From NCBI GenBank assembly GCA_001414345.1, contig LLCB01000158.1, positions 1-64,000 of the forward strand: DNA of 64,000 nucleotides. Reading direction: 5' to 3'. The stretch comes from Hymenoscyphus infarciens (taxonomy: Eukaryota; Ascomycota; Leotiomycetes; Helotiales; Helotiaceae). This document shows positions 43,906 through 55,483 of the stretch, piece by piece (positions within the stretch are counted from its first letter, which is position 1; each line of letters opens with the position of its first letter). Both the position numbers and the translations under genes were made by a program. Below the pieces are notes generated by a model, which saw only the letters and a list, made by a program, of their open reading frames with translations, made no database searches and was not told where the DNA came from.

Positions 43906-45008
43906 TTAGGGATACTGACATGGACAACGAAGCTGGGTTGCCAAGTTGTCGGGCGGAAGACTTGGTTGCGGAACTTCTTCTTGATCATGTCTAATGATGA
44001 GTTCGGACGCTACGTGGTGAACCTCTGTATGGCTGTCAGTATTTGGTTGCCTTCAAACGCAATAAAGTGATGACGGAAGCAACTTACGCAACACTAGCAA
44101 CATCATCAACATGATTGCACAGAGCAACGAACAAGTCAAAGAATAATTGGCTTCCACCAGAATGCATTTCCATTTGCATCGTTCCGCTTCTCTTGAAAGT
44201 TGAACGCGAACGGATTATAAGAGCGAGATAATGAGCCCGAAGCTTGGAGTCGGTGTCGGGTGTATTGGCATAAGCATAGCGTGCAGAAGACAAGATAGTG
44301 CTGCATTGAATACCGGATTCTGTTATTTTATTAGCGTTGAAATTCACAGAAGAGAACTAGAGAATTAATACTTACGCAAGCCTTGCTTTCTCAGAGCAAC
44401 ACGCTTCAGCTCTTCCAACCCATATTTCTCCGCCGTGCAATATATGACCGTGTCCTTCAATAACTCCCCATCAACACCGTGGTGATACACAGTGCTCTCA
44501 ACACTGTTTCCACCCTCGCCTGTCTCGAGTTCCCATGTATTCTTCCGCTTATTGTGTATGAGTCGAGGATAGTAATCGCCCTTGTATAGATATTCGAGAA
44601 CGGAGGAGAAGATTTCGGGTTCTTCGTCTGGAAGTGAGACACGTTTGTTGGTTGCCCCCATGAATTGTCCTCGACATGCTGCCTGGAAGAATGGCGAGTG
44701 GCAGAGAACGTCTTCGTGGGCGGCGAAAAGGCGTTGTTCACGACCAACGACCAAAGTGATTATCGAGGAAGTGAGTGTACTATTCAGATTTCTCGTCAGC
44801 GACCGTAAAATGGTTCGCAGATTGCGGAAGTTGTCTTGACTCACCTTCCTGTTGCAGCAGCCTCCTCTCCTGGTGGTTTACGAGCAGAGCGTTCTTGTCG
44901 GTGTTTTGACACTCCTGCGTGTTCTCGAAACGACGACTTTCCCTTCGTCGAACTCCGCTTTCGTGAGAAGCTCTCGGTTTGTGATTTAGTGACATTTCGG
45001 CTGAACAT
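43906..45008 (-). CDS. BTB/POZ domain protein
   Basis: BTB domains form dimers and often serve as Cullin-3 adaptors. Four exons, 44845-45008, 44376-44779, 44088-44319, 43906-44032, give 308 aa. Residues 1-55 are basic and Ser-rich; the BTB fold follows with ITLVVGREQRLFAAHEDVLC, SPFFQAACRGQF, VSLPDEEPEIFSSVLEYLYKGDY and later EKYGLEELKRVAL. The middle shows an insert before VYHHG. C-terminal residues 193-308 contain a helical domain (ILSSARYAYANTPDTDSKLR). This architecture is common in Pezizomycotina and has no assigned partner. Introns are 65, 56 and 55 bp; all phases agree. Confidence 0.88.
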
Positions 45009-46740
45009 TTTGATCGGTTGGGATATTTATCGTGATGGTCGGTTCGCTATTTTGATCTTGGGTCGGTCGGAGGGCAGATGTCGAGGGGTCGAAGGTGTCG
45101 AGGATGGTGAGGATGTCGGAAAATGGCGATGTTTTGTCGGTGGTTGTCGAAGGCTGTCGAAGGCTGTCGATGGAACGAGGAAGAAAATAGAAGAAGGAGA
45201 AGTGGTGGGAACGACTTGAGGTATTTAAAGAAGTGTTCAGGTAGCATAGGACAGGGTCTTCAGGCTTCTCGATGCCTATATTGGGTAGTGTGGGTGGGTG
45301 TAGGTTGCAAAAATTGCGAGGCCTGAACTCAAGGCCGACGGGAGACGCGAGGAGCAGGGGTTTCATGCAACCAATTTACGCGGTTGGACGCGTTAACACC
45401 TGACTTGACTCACGTGCAAGGTTTATGTGCTTGCTAGCCCCGTTTAGCCCCTTTTGACTACGGGGCTTCCTTGCGCTTCCTTGAACTCGGGTGGGATGCC
45501 AGCCTTCCGGCATTGCATTCTCTCACTTTCCTCAAAGCGGCCACCGAAGGGTTCTAAGGGGTGAGACAAGGAGGTAAAGACTCAAGAGCCCCGGATGCCT
45601 GCACCAAAACCACTTGGCCCAGCAGCACCCGTGTACAAGTAACCAGAAAGGAGAGATCAAACGGAGAGTGTCAATTCCAAGGCATCGCAAGAACTGGGAA
45701 TGAGGTTATAACCAGAAGCAGCAACTCTGCGCTTCTTATCAAACGGTGATATCTCGTGAAGTTGTGCATCTTCACATCAAGGTTCATTCAGCCTTGGCTT
45801 TCAGACTCCTTCTGCGGCGCAGCCATGGAAGTAGAACTTTAGCGTCCCGACCCGATTCTTTGGTCACCAACTTTGGATCCCTGAACAATCAATTGACACT
45901 CTGAAAGTTGCTGCTGTGCCTCCACAAAAAAGAAAGAAAATAGTGAAAAAGGGGCCGACTCTCCCTGCATGTCAACGGCCGAGTGGCCAATTGACTTAAT
46001 GCAAACTTGGTTCCGTTTCATAAATGGATAAAAGCAGCTCTCTTTTGTTGACTCCGGGGCGCAAAATGGTGTAACAGTTTGTGACCAAAAATCAGCGAGT
46101 ACCAACTGAACTCTCCAATTGGCTTAAATATAAGTATCTCACAATAAACATCATTTCTCCGCTGAACTCGCGAAAAGAAAATCCAATTTTCAGCGACGAA
46201 GTGAGAAGGAAAACCTCCTCTGTTTGGTTTGGGAATGAGGTTGTGATATGTCAGTCTCAACTAGATGGACAAGTAAAGTGTTCGAGAATGTCTAGAAGAA
46301 CCGAGATTTTAGTTTCCTCATTCTTCTAGATACTCTCGGACAATACGAATATTTGTTCCAGGTTACTTAGAGTAAGAAGAAAGACGAGAATATATTCCGC
46401 ATAGAGCAAGGGCCGACTTTTTACTCGACTAAAAAAAGAGTACAACAAGTTGGTCCCAACGGTATTTCGGTAGATTTAAACAGCGGATGTATGTAACCAT
46501 CGCTGGGTATGAAGGCTATACATAACCAGTACATCGCCTTCCAATTAACTTCGGAGCGGAGACAATAACCCATACAAGTCCATCAAATAAGAATGACATG
46601 GAATATGGTTGCTCAATCAATCTTCATCTTTCTAGTCCTAGAGACGTTGTCCACAAAAAAAATGTATATCAAAGACCCACCAAAACACCAGAAACTCCAC
46701 GCTGAAAAAGACAACCCCATAGACCCCCCATACTCTCACT
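45009..46740. other. Intergenic, BTB promoter and hairpin repeat
   Basis: No gene was recognised between the BTB start and the hydrolase stop. Contains a hairpin (listed) and AT-rich DNA with several pairs of direct repeats. Confidence 0.5.
46279..46338. repeat. Hairpin element
   Basis: Arms at about 46282-46299 (CGAGAATGTCTAGAAGAA) and 46322-46339 (the reverse complement reads CGAGAGTATCTAGAAGAA) match at 16 of 18 positions around a loop of about 22 bases. Non-coding; could be a small MITE. Confidence 0.65.
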
Positions 46741-47885
46741 TTAATTGCTATGCTTTTTGCCTTCAGAAGCCTCCCTCGCAACTCTTTCAACAGCATCAAC
46801 AACCGCCTTCACCCCTTCTCCCTTAACCAAAACTTCAGTATGTAAAGCACCTCCAATAACTTTCATCTCAACCTCAATTCCCGCCTCTTTACAGACCACC
46901 TCCATTCTCTCCCCATGCTCCCTCGGAACAAGTTCATCTCTCCCAGCTTGCAAAATCAAAACCCTGGGTGTTTTCTCTTTGACTACCGGTAGTTCATATT
47001 TATCAGTCACTGTCAACCTCTTATTCAGATTCCCCAAAGCCTTCTCAGTATCAAGGTGATTCCACAAAAAGGGGCCCAGATAACGATATGGAAGCCATTT
47101 CTGAGGATAGAGAGTTTGTAACATAGCCCGGATACTCAAGAACGGAGTTTCGAGGATGAGGGTGTGGAGGGAGAGACCTTTGTATAAAGGAGGGGGAAGA
47201 TCAGAGGCGAGTTTTGAGGCTACTCCTGCTCCGATGCTTTGGCCCCAGATGATGAGGGGAGCGGGTTCTTTAGAAGTTGAAACTTGGGCTGCGATCCATC
47301 GGAGGGAAGCAACAGCATCAAGTGCTATGCCCTTTTCTGAAGGACGACCACTTGAGGTCCAGTAGCCTCGGTAGCTGCAGCATATTAGGACGTATTTGAT
47401 AGGAAGGCTGGCTGTGAATGCTCTCTGTTTGAGGATTCGTAAAGCGGGTGAGAGAAATGGGAGACGGGGTGGTAAGGAGGAAGCATTTCCTGTAGCTACT
47501 TAGCTTATGCCCCCGACGAAAACAAAACAGAAGGACGGAGAAAGCAACCTTGGAAATACAGAATGTAAACAGTTTTCAGAGGCAGATCCGGCGAAGTAGT
47601 GACTGAGTTCTCCACACTTGCCACACACAAACTTATGCGAGTGCCATCCAAAGATTTGATCCTTTCCTCGCGCCAAACAATTCCTCCACATTGACTTTTA
47701 TAGTCTTCAATCTTCTCTCGTCTGGCATTCGGTGGCAGACCAGGCATATAAATGATTTTATTCTGGAAAAGGATCATCATAAGACATTTCCAAGTCCATA
47801 ACGTGATAACGAGTCCGCCGATGACTAGAGGAGGTACTAGAAACGAATGAATCCCACGACAACTGCCGTATGATTCCCAGCGCAT
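46741..47885 (-). CDS. Bem46/ABHD13-like alpha/beta hydrolase, membrane-anchored
   Basis: Serine hydrolase of the BEM46-like family. Two exons, 47549-47885 and 46741-47489 (59-bp intron), give 361 aa from the ATG at 47885; an in-frame ATG at 47936 would add 17 residues. A hydrophobic segment (FLVPPLVIGGLVITLW) at about 13-28 anchors the protein. Catalytic residues: nucleophile in WGQSIGAG, Asp in AGRDELVP and His in GALHTEVL. YMPGLPPNARREKIEDY is typical of Bem46 relatives. Substrate unknown; a lipid or thioester is possible. Transcribed divergently from Sds22. Confidence 0.85.
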
Positions 47886-48383
47886 CGATGCCAATGGCCT
47901 CAAAGCCCACACCCTCGGCTGAGAACAAGTTCCCATATTTCGAAAAATGAGGGCGTTGGGCCGGCATCGCGGTTGGAAAGCAGCTGTAACCTTGACCCGA
48001 TGAGGAAAATGAAGCATCACGACAACCAGTGTTGTTGGCCCTCCCACAGCATCCCACGTCTTCCGTATCCTATCACACCAAATGGCGCATGTTGAGTTGT
48101 TGCAAGTCTCTCAATTGGCGTGAAACAGAAATTGTGAACGAGTGACGAGAAGGAAAAGTCGAAGCACCTGCACCTGCAGTCTGCACTGCACCCCAGAGCG
48201 CATTCATCGCTGTTGCCCCGCTGTGTCATCCATACATCCAACCCCTGGGGATTCCTTGCCCCCCGCTGGCCGACACAGCATTCCAAACAGGCTCTCCAAA
48301 AACCGAACCACTATGAGTTGATGACCAAACGAAATTTAATTACACCTTCTCAACGCTCTCCCAAACACCGCGCATAATCCGCA
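47886..48383. promoter_or_regulatory. Shared divergent promoter, hydrolase / Sds22
   Basis: 498 bp between opposite starts with no credible gene. Minus-strand open frames reaching in from the hydrolase are not supported beyond the ATGs noted. Confidence 0.45.
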
Positions 48384-49643
48384 ATGCCTTCGTCCGAGAA
48401 AGAAAGTACGACTCCAACACACATCTCCATCAACGGCGAAGATGCCAAAGGTCATGAAGGGGACTCCCCCAAAGGCAGCACAACGCCTAGGAGTAGCAGT
48501 GGATGGGATGGCAAGCTCCGTCTAGAGAAGAAAGCCGAGCTGGTGAACCCAGAAGCCATTTCCGACCCAGAATACTCAGACGAGGAACAAGTTCTCCAAG
48601 GAGAGACGATAGAAGCAGACGAAGGTTGGTAGTCCCATGGCGGGGTCATTTTCACATACACAAGATCAGCGCTAACAACACTTCACCTCCAGATATCCTA
48701 GACGACTACCCCCTCGATACAGAAGAGATAGACTGTGTTCACGCCCGCGTCTCCTCCATCCCCTCCCTCCGTCTCTCGCGCTTCAACGCCGTAACCCGCC
48801 TCTGCCTCCGCCAAAACACAATCACCGAGATCGAAGGCCTCTCCTGCCTAGCCAGCACGCTGGTAGAACTAGACCTCTACGACAACCTAATAGCCCACAT
48901 CCGCGGCCTCGAAGACCTCACAAACCTCACCTCCCTCGACTTCTCCTTCAACAAAATAAAGCACATAAAGAAGATCTCCCACCTCACATCCCTCACCGAC
49001 CTCTACTTCGTGCAGAACAAGATTTCCAAGATCGAGAACCTGGAGGGATTGACCAAGCTACGGAATTTGGAGCTGGCAGCGAACAGGATCCGCACAATCG
49101 AGAATCTAGACACCCTCACCGGCCTCGAAGAACTCTGGCTAGGAAAGAACAAAATCACCGAAATCGCCAACCTCTCCCCCCTCGCGAACCTCAAAATCCT
49201 CTCCATACAAAGCAACCGCATCCGCGAAATCTCCAACCTCCCCCTCTCCCTCGAAGAACTCTACATCTCCCACAACGCCCTCTCCTCCCTCGCCGGTCTC
49301 GAATCCGTGCCCGGCCTACGAGTCCTAGATATCAGCAACAACCAAATCACAAGTCTGGTAGGACTAAAGCATTTAGAAGAGTTGGAAGAGGTATGGGCGA
49401 GTTACAACCAGATCTCGGATTTCGCCGAGGTGGAGAGCGAATTGAGGGATAGGAAGAAGTTGAATACCGTTTATTTCGAGGGCAATCCGTTGCAGTTGAG
49501 GAATCCTACGCTATATAGGAACAAGGTCCGCTTGACTTTACCTCAGGTTATGCAGATTGATGCTAGTAAGTTTTTCTAGGATTCTAAATCGGCATGTTTG
49601 GAAATTTGCTAACCATTTTACAGCCTTTGTAAGAGTTTCATAG
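48384..49643 (+). CDS. sds22: Sds22, PP1 regulatory leucine-rich-repeat protein
   Basis: Regulatory subunit of protein phosphatase 1, acting in mitosis. Three exons, 48384-48624, 48693-49565, 49624-49643, give 377 aa. Residues 1-80 are acidic and disordered. Eleven or so 22-residue LRRs follow (patterns L-x-L-x-x-N-x-I: LVELDLYDNLIAHI, LTSLDFSFNKIKHI, LRNLELAANRIRTI, LEELWLGKNKITEI, LKILSIQSNRIREI), then the LRR cap ending LPQVMQIDATFVRVS. The last exon codes only TFVRVS plus stop. Family length about 340-380. Confidence 0.95.
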
Positions 49644-50106
49644 AGAAGAATGGGATGGTGCTGAAAGTGAGGAATGGAGGAGCGAATGATTAACACGAGA
49701 AGCACGGTTATGGCGCACTGGGATGGAGTTCCGGAAGTCTCAAAGATCAGAGGCTTTTCCCAAAATAGTCACAGCTAGAGAGATACTCAAATACTTCAGA
49801 CACAGGTCAAGGATTATGAATTGGACCAATTTGACATGCAACGCAACGATGATCGAAAAGAGATACTCAAACACTTTAGGCAAATGTCACAAACTACCAA
49901 CTTGGAGTGCAATGCCAAAATAGTCAAAGAGTACTCAGTTGCTTTGAACACAGTCACAAATCATGAATCTGAACAATTTGAAGTGCATTGCAAAAATAAT
50001 ACTTTTATTTATCGTCTCTCTCAGTCATCAATTCTAGGGCAATAGGCTACGAATACAAAGTCATGAAGCAACCCCTATTCAGCATCTCAACCAAACGTCT
50101 CGTACT
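49644..50106. other. Intergenic between Sds22 and xylose reductase
   Basis: Convergent stop codons flank this stretch. It holds three diverged copies of a roughly 70-bp unit (listed separately) and no gene. Confidence 0.6.
49779..49991. repeat. Three diverged copies of a 60-75 bp unit
   Basis: Copies start with AGAGATACTCAAA at about 49779 and 49859 and AGAGTACTCAGTT at about 49927, and end near ACATGCAACGC, GAGTGCAATGC and AAGTGCATTGC. Intervening words (AGACACAGGTCAAGGATTATGAA, GTCACAAACTAC, AGTCACAAATCATGAA) are related with substitutions and gaps. An old tandem duplication. Confidence 0.6.
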
Positions 50107-51180
50107 CTATGCAAAGATGTGCAAAGTTCCGAGGTACTGTAAACTCATTAGCATTGAAATCATGTAGAATGGAAATTTCGTCACTTACATCAGTTGGGTT
50201 GTTGAATCTGAGGTGGCGGTCCAAAGCACTGATGGACTCCAATTCAGACTTCTCCAAATCGAACGAGGTAACATCCAAGTTTTGTTGCAGACGCTTCTCG
50301 TTGTTGCTCTTTGGGATAACAGCCAATCCACGTTGAGTGGCCCATCGGAGAAGAACTTGAGCAGGAGTCTTCTTGTACTTCTCAGCCAAAGCGGTAATGA
50401 CTGGGTGCTCGAAGAGAACTGGGGTGTCCTTTGCCTTGTCCCAGCCAAGCTCAATGAAGGATTGGGGACCGAACGATGAGTATGCAGTAACCTTGATACC
50501 TTCGGCCTCGGCAAGTTGAAGGAGTGTTGGTTGAACGAGGTATGGGTGGTGCTCGATTTGAAGAGTAGCAGGTCTAATCTTGGCATATCGGAGCAAATCC
50601 AAGATCAAAGAACCTTGGAAATTCGAGATACCGATGGATTTGGACAATCCCTTGGCAACCAAACCCTCCATTGCTTGCCATGTCTCTTGGATGGTGGTAT
50701 TGCTGAGCACAACTTTGTCACCCTCGTAGTTCCATCCTGGTGGATATCTGACCTCGGGGGCAACATATTTGAGGGCAACGGGGAAGTGGATGAGGTAGAG
50801 ATCAAAGTGTTCGATTTGCAAGTCTGCGAGTTGCTTTCTGGCAATCTTCTCGACTTGATCAGCGTCGTGGAAGGAGTTCCAGAGCTTGCTGACGAGGAAG
50901 AGGTCCTCGCGCTTGACAAGTCCATCCTTGATGGCTTGAGCGACACCCTGTCCTACTTCCTTCTCGTTGCCGTAATCTGCAAACTTGACATCAGCGTGAA
51001 TTCTCCATATGTGTGGAAATGGAACGTACCGCAAGCTCCATCGAACAAACGGTATCCGACCTTGATGGCGTTGTAAACGGTATCGGCACAAGTTGCGTTG
51101 TCAACCTTCCATAGACCAAAACCAACTTGTGGCATCTCATATCCGCTGTTGAGCTTGAGACTTGGGACGGTGGTAGCCAT
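50107..51180 (-). CDS. xyl1: NAD(P)H-dependent D-xylose reductase (aldo-keto reductase)
   Basis: Reduces D-xylose to xylitol, first step of fungal pentose use. Three exons, 51030-51180, 50189-50976, 50107-50136, give 322 aa, the usual length. Catalytic tetrad D47, Y52, K81 and H114; the [17 protein letters not shown] and LIHFPVA segments are typical. C-terminal cofactor motif [14 protein letters not shown] and the ending [17 protein letters not shown] match xylose reductases. The 10-codon last exon was chosen because it restores the IFA terminus. Introns are 53 and 52 bp. A general aldose reductase role is possible. Confidence 0.93.
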
Positions 51181-52514
51181 GATTGCTGTTGATACAAAGG
51201 ATCTGGATTGGAAGTGGTTTGTCTTTCGTGTTGGGAGAATTGAAGCTCGTAGCGGAGTAGAAGAAGTAGGCAGGAAGCGGGGTAGAACAGATGTTGGACG
51301 AAGGAGTGGCGACGAACTAATTTTTTATACCCCTCAGATTCAGTCTTTTGTGCCAACAGAGAAGGGAAGGCGGGGTGGGATGGGATGGTGGGGTCAGAGA
51401 GGGGCAAATAACGTACCGTGAGAGAGCTCGGAGCTGGGTAGATTTCATGAAAGACTCGGGGGATGACAAAGTTGTAAGTGTTGTAAGGGAGACTTCCAGG
51501 TTGGCTGAGATGCACACGACCGATTGAGGGAGAAGAATAGGTAGAGAAGAAAGAGGGGGAGAGGGGGAGATGAAGGAGGAAGGGATATTATATACCTACC
51601 TATGCACCTCCACCTCCTCTTAAGCTTTACCAAACGGAAGGAGCCACCGTGCCGTCTACGAGTACGGTCTGCCTGCCACACTCGTGACAACGTCAGTTCT
51701 TTCCCTTTTGGTCGCGACGGGAGTGCCTGCTCTGGTCTAGTCGCAGAGGTAGGTAGGTGGTAGGTATAGGTACTCGACATTTCGTGCCCCGCCAGTTCTT
51801 TCCTCTGCGCCAATGGATGTCATGTCATGGCCAGATGAGGTGATTGCCGTGCTCGAATTTTCCCGGTGCCTCTTACCTCGACCAGCAGGATCCTTCTTGC
51901 CCTGGGACTTCCTCTGCAAATTCCTCGTCCTCTTCCATTTCTACTTCTCTACCTGCGACATCGCGGTTCATCGCTATCAAACATCAAACGCGCTCGCCTC
52001 GCAGGATGGATAAATAGAAACGACGGGTCATGGACTCTGCACAGCATCTGCGAGGCACATCGTCCAATCGGTATGCAGTGCATCGCTCATCTTCAGGAAG
52101 TAATGACTTGACAAATTTAGCCTGTTTGCAACTGCCGGTAGAATAGAGTAGACGCTAGACACTACAAGTAGACAGCGGAAACTTAGAAATGGTCGCGGCT
52201 AAAAGCAGCTTGAAGTAGCTCGTTTGAGAGCTAGGTTGATTTGGCCCTTGTAGAATCTTTCACAGGGTTTTGGAGGACGTTTTTTATATAACAAGAAAAC
52301 AGAAAATACAAACTTTTCCTTTGACATATACAATTCGGAAAACAAATAGACATTCTCTGATTGATGGGAAATCCGAGCTGGAAGCTTCTCAATGCCAAGA
52401 ATAAGAACCTGTCACGTGATCCGCTGAATAGCGCATGCGTTCCTCCTCGGACCATCTGCGCAAGCAGTTTGGTCTCAAACCACAACCACCAGAACCATAT
52501 TGAAATTGCCCAAC
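51181..52514. promoter_or_regulatory. Divergent promoter region, xylose reductase / B12D protein
   Basis: 1.3 kb between opposite starts. No gene was recognised. Contains C/T-rich tracts near 51540-51600 (on minus) and several GGGGTA-like boxes resembling sites for C2H2 factors in fungal carbon control, such as 5'-GGGG and CCCCTC (51340-51400). Regulation by carbon source is plausible but inferred. Confidence 0.4.
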
Positions 52515-52977
52515 ATGCAACCCACCGCTACCCTCAGAATGTTCCGCCCTACCACGAGGATGATGAGACCTGTGCCTGTAAGTCCGCTCAATCGCAAAAT
52601 GACGCCATTTCTGTTCCTTGGCTGACCAAGTTTAAACCTACAGAAGGAGGAGCACAGCGGTACGTAACCCCAACACCCACCGATGCGACAGCGACAATAC
52701 AAAATCAATTGAAGGATATGGGATAGGAGGGCATTCATGCTGATACAGCTTCATAGCACACACCGTCTCTCAGCGACTACGCAGACTCAAGTCAATTCCC
52801 CCGGAGTTGATCCCCCTCGGTATGCTCATCATCGCACCGCCCGGATGAGTCCACGATACTAAGAGCTATACAGGAATTGTCGTTGGTGTCGCTGTTGGAT
52901 TTGCCTTCTACTCATTGGGCCGGAAACTCGTTGTCGACAAGCAGATGCGTCTCAGCCGTCAAAACCGACAGGAGTAG
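52515..52977 (+). CDS. B12D/MLRQ (NDUFA4-like) mitochondrial subunit
   Basis: Small inner-membrane subunit of respiratory complex I/IV (NDUFA4/B12D family). Four exons, 52515-52577, 52644-52659, 52757-52819, 52874-52977, give 81 aa. N-terminus is Arg/Met-rich (MQPTATLRMFRPTTRMM), a mitochondrial presequence-like segment; then HTVSQRLRRLKSIPPELIPLG and a single membrane helix GIVVGVAVGFAFYSLGRKL, ending in basic residues. Exon 2 is only 16 nt and was found from phase and family reading. A mitochondrial membrane role is well supported by similarity; membership of complex I or IV is not decided. Confidence 0.83.
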
Positions 52978-53240
52978 ATGTTGTTCCGGAGGGAAATGGT
53001 CAGGCACAGCTATCTTTGAGATTGGGCGATGATACCGTAGTGAAAAGTCAAGCAAGCATTGGGATGGATGGATAGGATGGTGGAAGTGTACAAATCAAAG
53101 GGGTGCTGTATTCTTTTATCAATACGAGGCGTCGACCAGATGTGACCAATTTTTCCCCTTTTGTCGTGATGCCCTCATAAAACTCCTCTCCAAGCTTTCC
53201 GGAACGCCGATACCATGCACCTAGCGAGAGAAGAAAACCT

Positions 53241-53843
53241 CTATTCTGGTCTGGGACCAGCAACATCTAAACCCTCGAGTCCTTGCATAGGATCTTCAGG
53301 TCTATTTTCTGTATCCGCTTTCGTCCTCTCAGTAGCCAACTTATCCTCCTCACTCACGGCATTTTCCGCAAGCCAACCCTCCTAAATTAAAGCAAAGCAT
53401 TAACAATGACTCTCCAAAGACGATTTTCGAGATAGAGCATACCTGTTCCCACAAAGCCGTCTTACTACCCAATCCCTCATTCACATTCTTCGGCGGCTTC
53501 GCAGCAGAGACTTTAATGACCTTGCCGAATAGCTCAGATTGATCCATGTTGTCAATGGCATCCCTGACATCATCCGCGTTTTCAAATTCCACGTAGCCGA
53601 ATCCTCGATGGGGTTCCACGGAGTTGGGGGCATCGTTTTTTCTAGACCTCCCAAGTTAGCTCCTTGTCATGTGTAGAGGTGTAGATGGGTCGGGTCGGGT
53701 GTTGGGGATGCAGGGACTCACGGGATCGAGACATCTGTGATCTCACCGAAAGGTAGGAATGCTGCTTGGAGGCTCTCCATGTTGACCATGGGGGAGAGAC
53801 CTCCGATGTAGACTGTTGCTTTCCATCGTGCTTGGTCTGTCAT
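53241..53843 (-). CDS. Single-RRM RNA-binding protein (PPIE/CYP33 RRM type)
   Basis: Three exons, 53722-53843, 53443-53641, 53241-53381 give 153 aa. RRM at residues 6-88 with RNP2 VYIGGL and RNP1 RGFGYVEF; the order resembles the RRM of the nuclear cyclophilin PPIE, and the DNMDQSELFGKVIKVS segment is strongly similar, but no cyclophilin domain follows. Instead there is a Glu-rich tail ending GLDVAGPRPE. A splicing or mRNA role is likely (inference). Introns are 80 and 61 bp. Confidence 0.86.
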
Positions 53844-55483
53844 CTTTGAGGGAGTTGGGAGGGGATTTAAAGTTGATGGTGTCTTGCTGAGGTATCTATC
53901 TATTCATTGGATGAAATTGTTGGTGGTCTAAGTTTCTGCCTTAGGTTATTAAGGCTCAAAGGTATTTGCAGAGAAGACTTCAGAAATGGATCATATCAAA
54001 CCAACCATTGATTTTATAGTGTTGAAATAATTGAATGAGATAAGGCGTTGACATTACGGGATAAGGACTACAGTCACGACGGAAATTTCGGCTCAAACAC
54101 AGTTTCTTGAGTTGATGTGATGTACCTTCACAAAACTAATACGATCGTCTTAGGGATTATACAGCAGTTCTAATTCATGAATCTTCGGAAACTTCAGGCC
54201 AACTAGAGTGAAAGAAGAGTACAGAAAATTGCAAGTTCACGACCGTATTGGCTAATGCGGTCTTTTGCAGCTAAGAAGCTTTGGTAGTACCCCCTTCTAT
54301 AAAACTCCAACAAATTCTCGGTAGTCAAATTATCGAAAAAATGAGGGGCTGATTCTCTGAATTTCTCTGAAGAAGACAGATGTAATCTTCCCGTAATTTC
54401 TTCACATGCTACCTACTTACAAAAGCTGGTTTACCGAGAGGGAGGCGAACCCCTCTTCTACAACCAAAAACATCTCCGTTCAATATTCAATCTGGCTACT
54501 TGCCGGTAGACTATTGTGAACTCTAAAGAAGCACTGAATACTTCCGTAGCTGGGAATTCCATGCAAGTCAAAGTCCACGATCGAAGCGCGGGAAGGTCTC
54601 TGCCGCCCTGCACAACCTGTCTGAGAGCTTCCACACATTACGTGGCCGTATGCAAGAGGATGCAGCAGTTGCCTCTTTTGATGTGGGTTGCGAAAATGGG
54701 AGACGCCTAAACAAGTATGTCCGTAGGTCGTTTTGGAGAGAAAGTAATGGTTTAGTAAAATGGTGATGATAGCCTTTGTGCATGATAGATGATGCGTGAT
54801 GTTAATCTGATGGTGTTTTGTTGAAGTCTGGTCTGTTCGGTGCTTGAAGATGGAAAACCCACGCCGTCGGAAAATAACCATCCTATTTTTGGTTTTCCGG
54901 GTCTCTAAGTTCCTAACCGGGGTTGGTGGTTGGTGGTTGGTGGTTGGTGAGCTGGTTGACGAATCTGTCTCTCATCGGTCAGCAGTCTTCCTCCGAGTAG
55001 AGACTCTGACAGCTGAAGTCAGAGCGAACGAGCCTCGTCTAGTAGAGTGATTGAAAAGGGGAAATATACAGTACTGTCGATTTCTCCATTTCTTTCCCTC
55101 GCAAAACCACCAGTTTTGGAGGTTGCATTGCATCGATAGACCCGAGTTTATTCGTAACTTTCGTCTGACTTCAACGTCGTCATCGGACTTCCATTCTTGA
55201 ACCTTCCTGCGGGTTGTTCCCGGATATTTGAAACGACCGCTTTCAAACACTTCTTGGCATCGGCCAAGGCGCGCCCCCCTGGGTCTAGCATCTGAGGAAC
55301 TTTCCAAAATACTGTACTTTCTGTACGAAGAAATACAAACAGAGCTTCCGCCATCAACCACAAGCAATTCGACAAATTTCTGCCGTCTCGTAGAACGCAG
55401 ACGACTTTGACCTTGACCTTGGGCAAGTGTCGACATCGAATCCTTCTCGTCTTTGTCCATCGAACCACAGCTCGTCGCCCATC
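53844..55483. other. Intergenic, no gene recognised
   Basis: 1.6 kb between the divergent RRM and Och1-like starts. Open frames of up to 162 codons on minus overlap without similarity. A GGTTGGT repeat lies at 54921-54949. Some of this should be the shared promoter. Confidence 0.5.
54921..54949. repeat. 7-bp tandem repeat (GGTTGGT)
   Basis: Four copies of GGTTGGT in a row (29 bases). A G-rich strand like this could form a four-stranded structure, but no function is shown. Confidence 0.85.

Noticed and set aside
43475..43927. 150-codon minus-strand frame
   Set aside because: Mostly downstream of the BTB stop codon and partly over its last exon in another frame; likely 3' UTR.
54480..54881. 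133-codon minus-strand frame
   Set aside because: No start context, no similarity, and surrounded by non-coding DNA.
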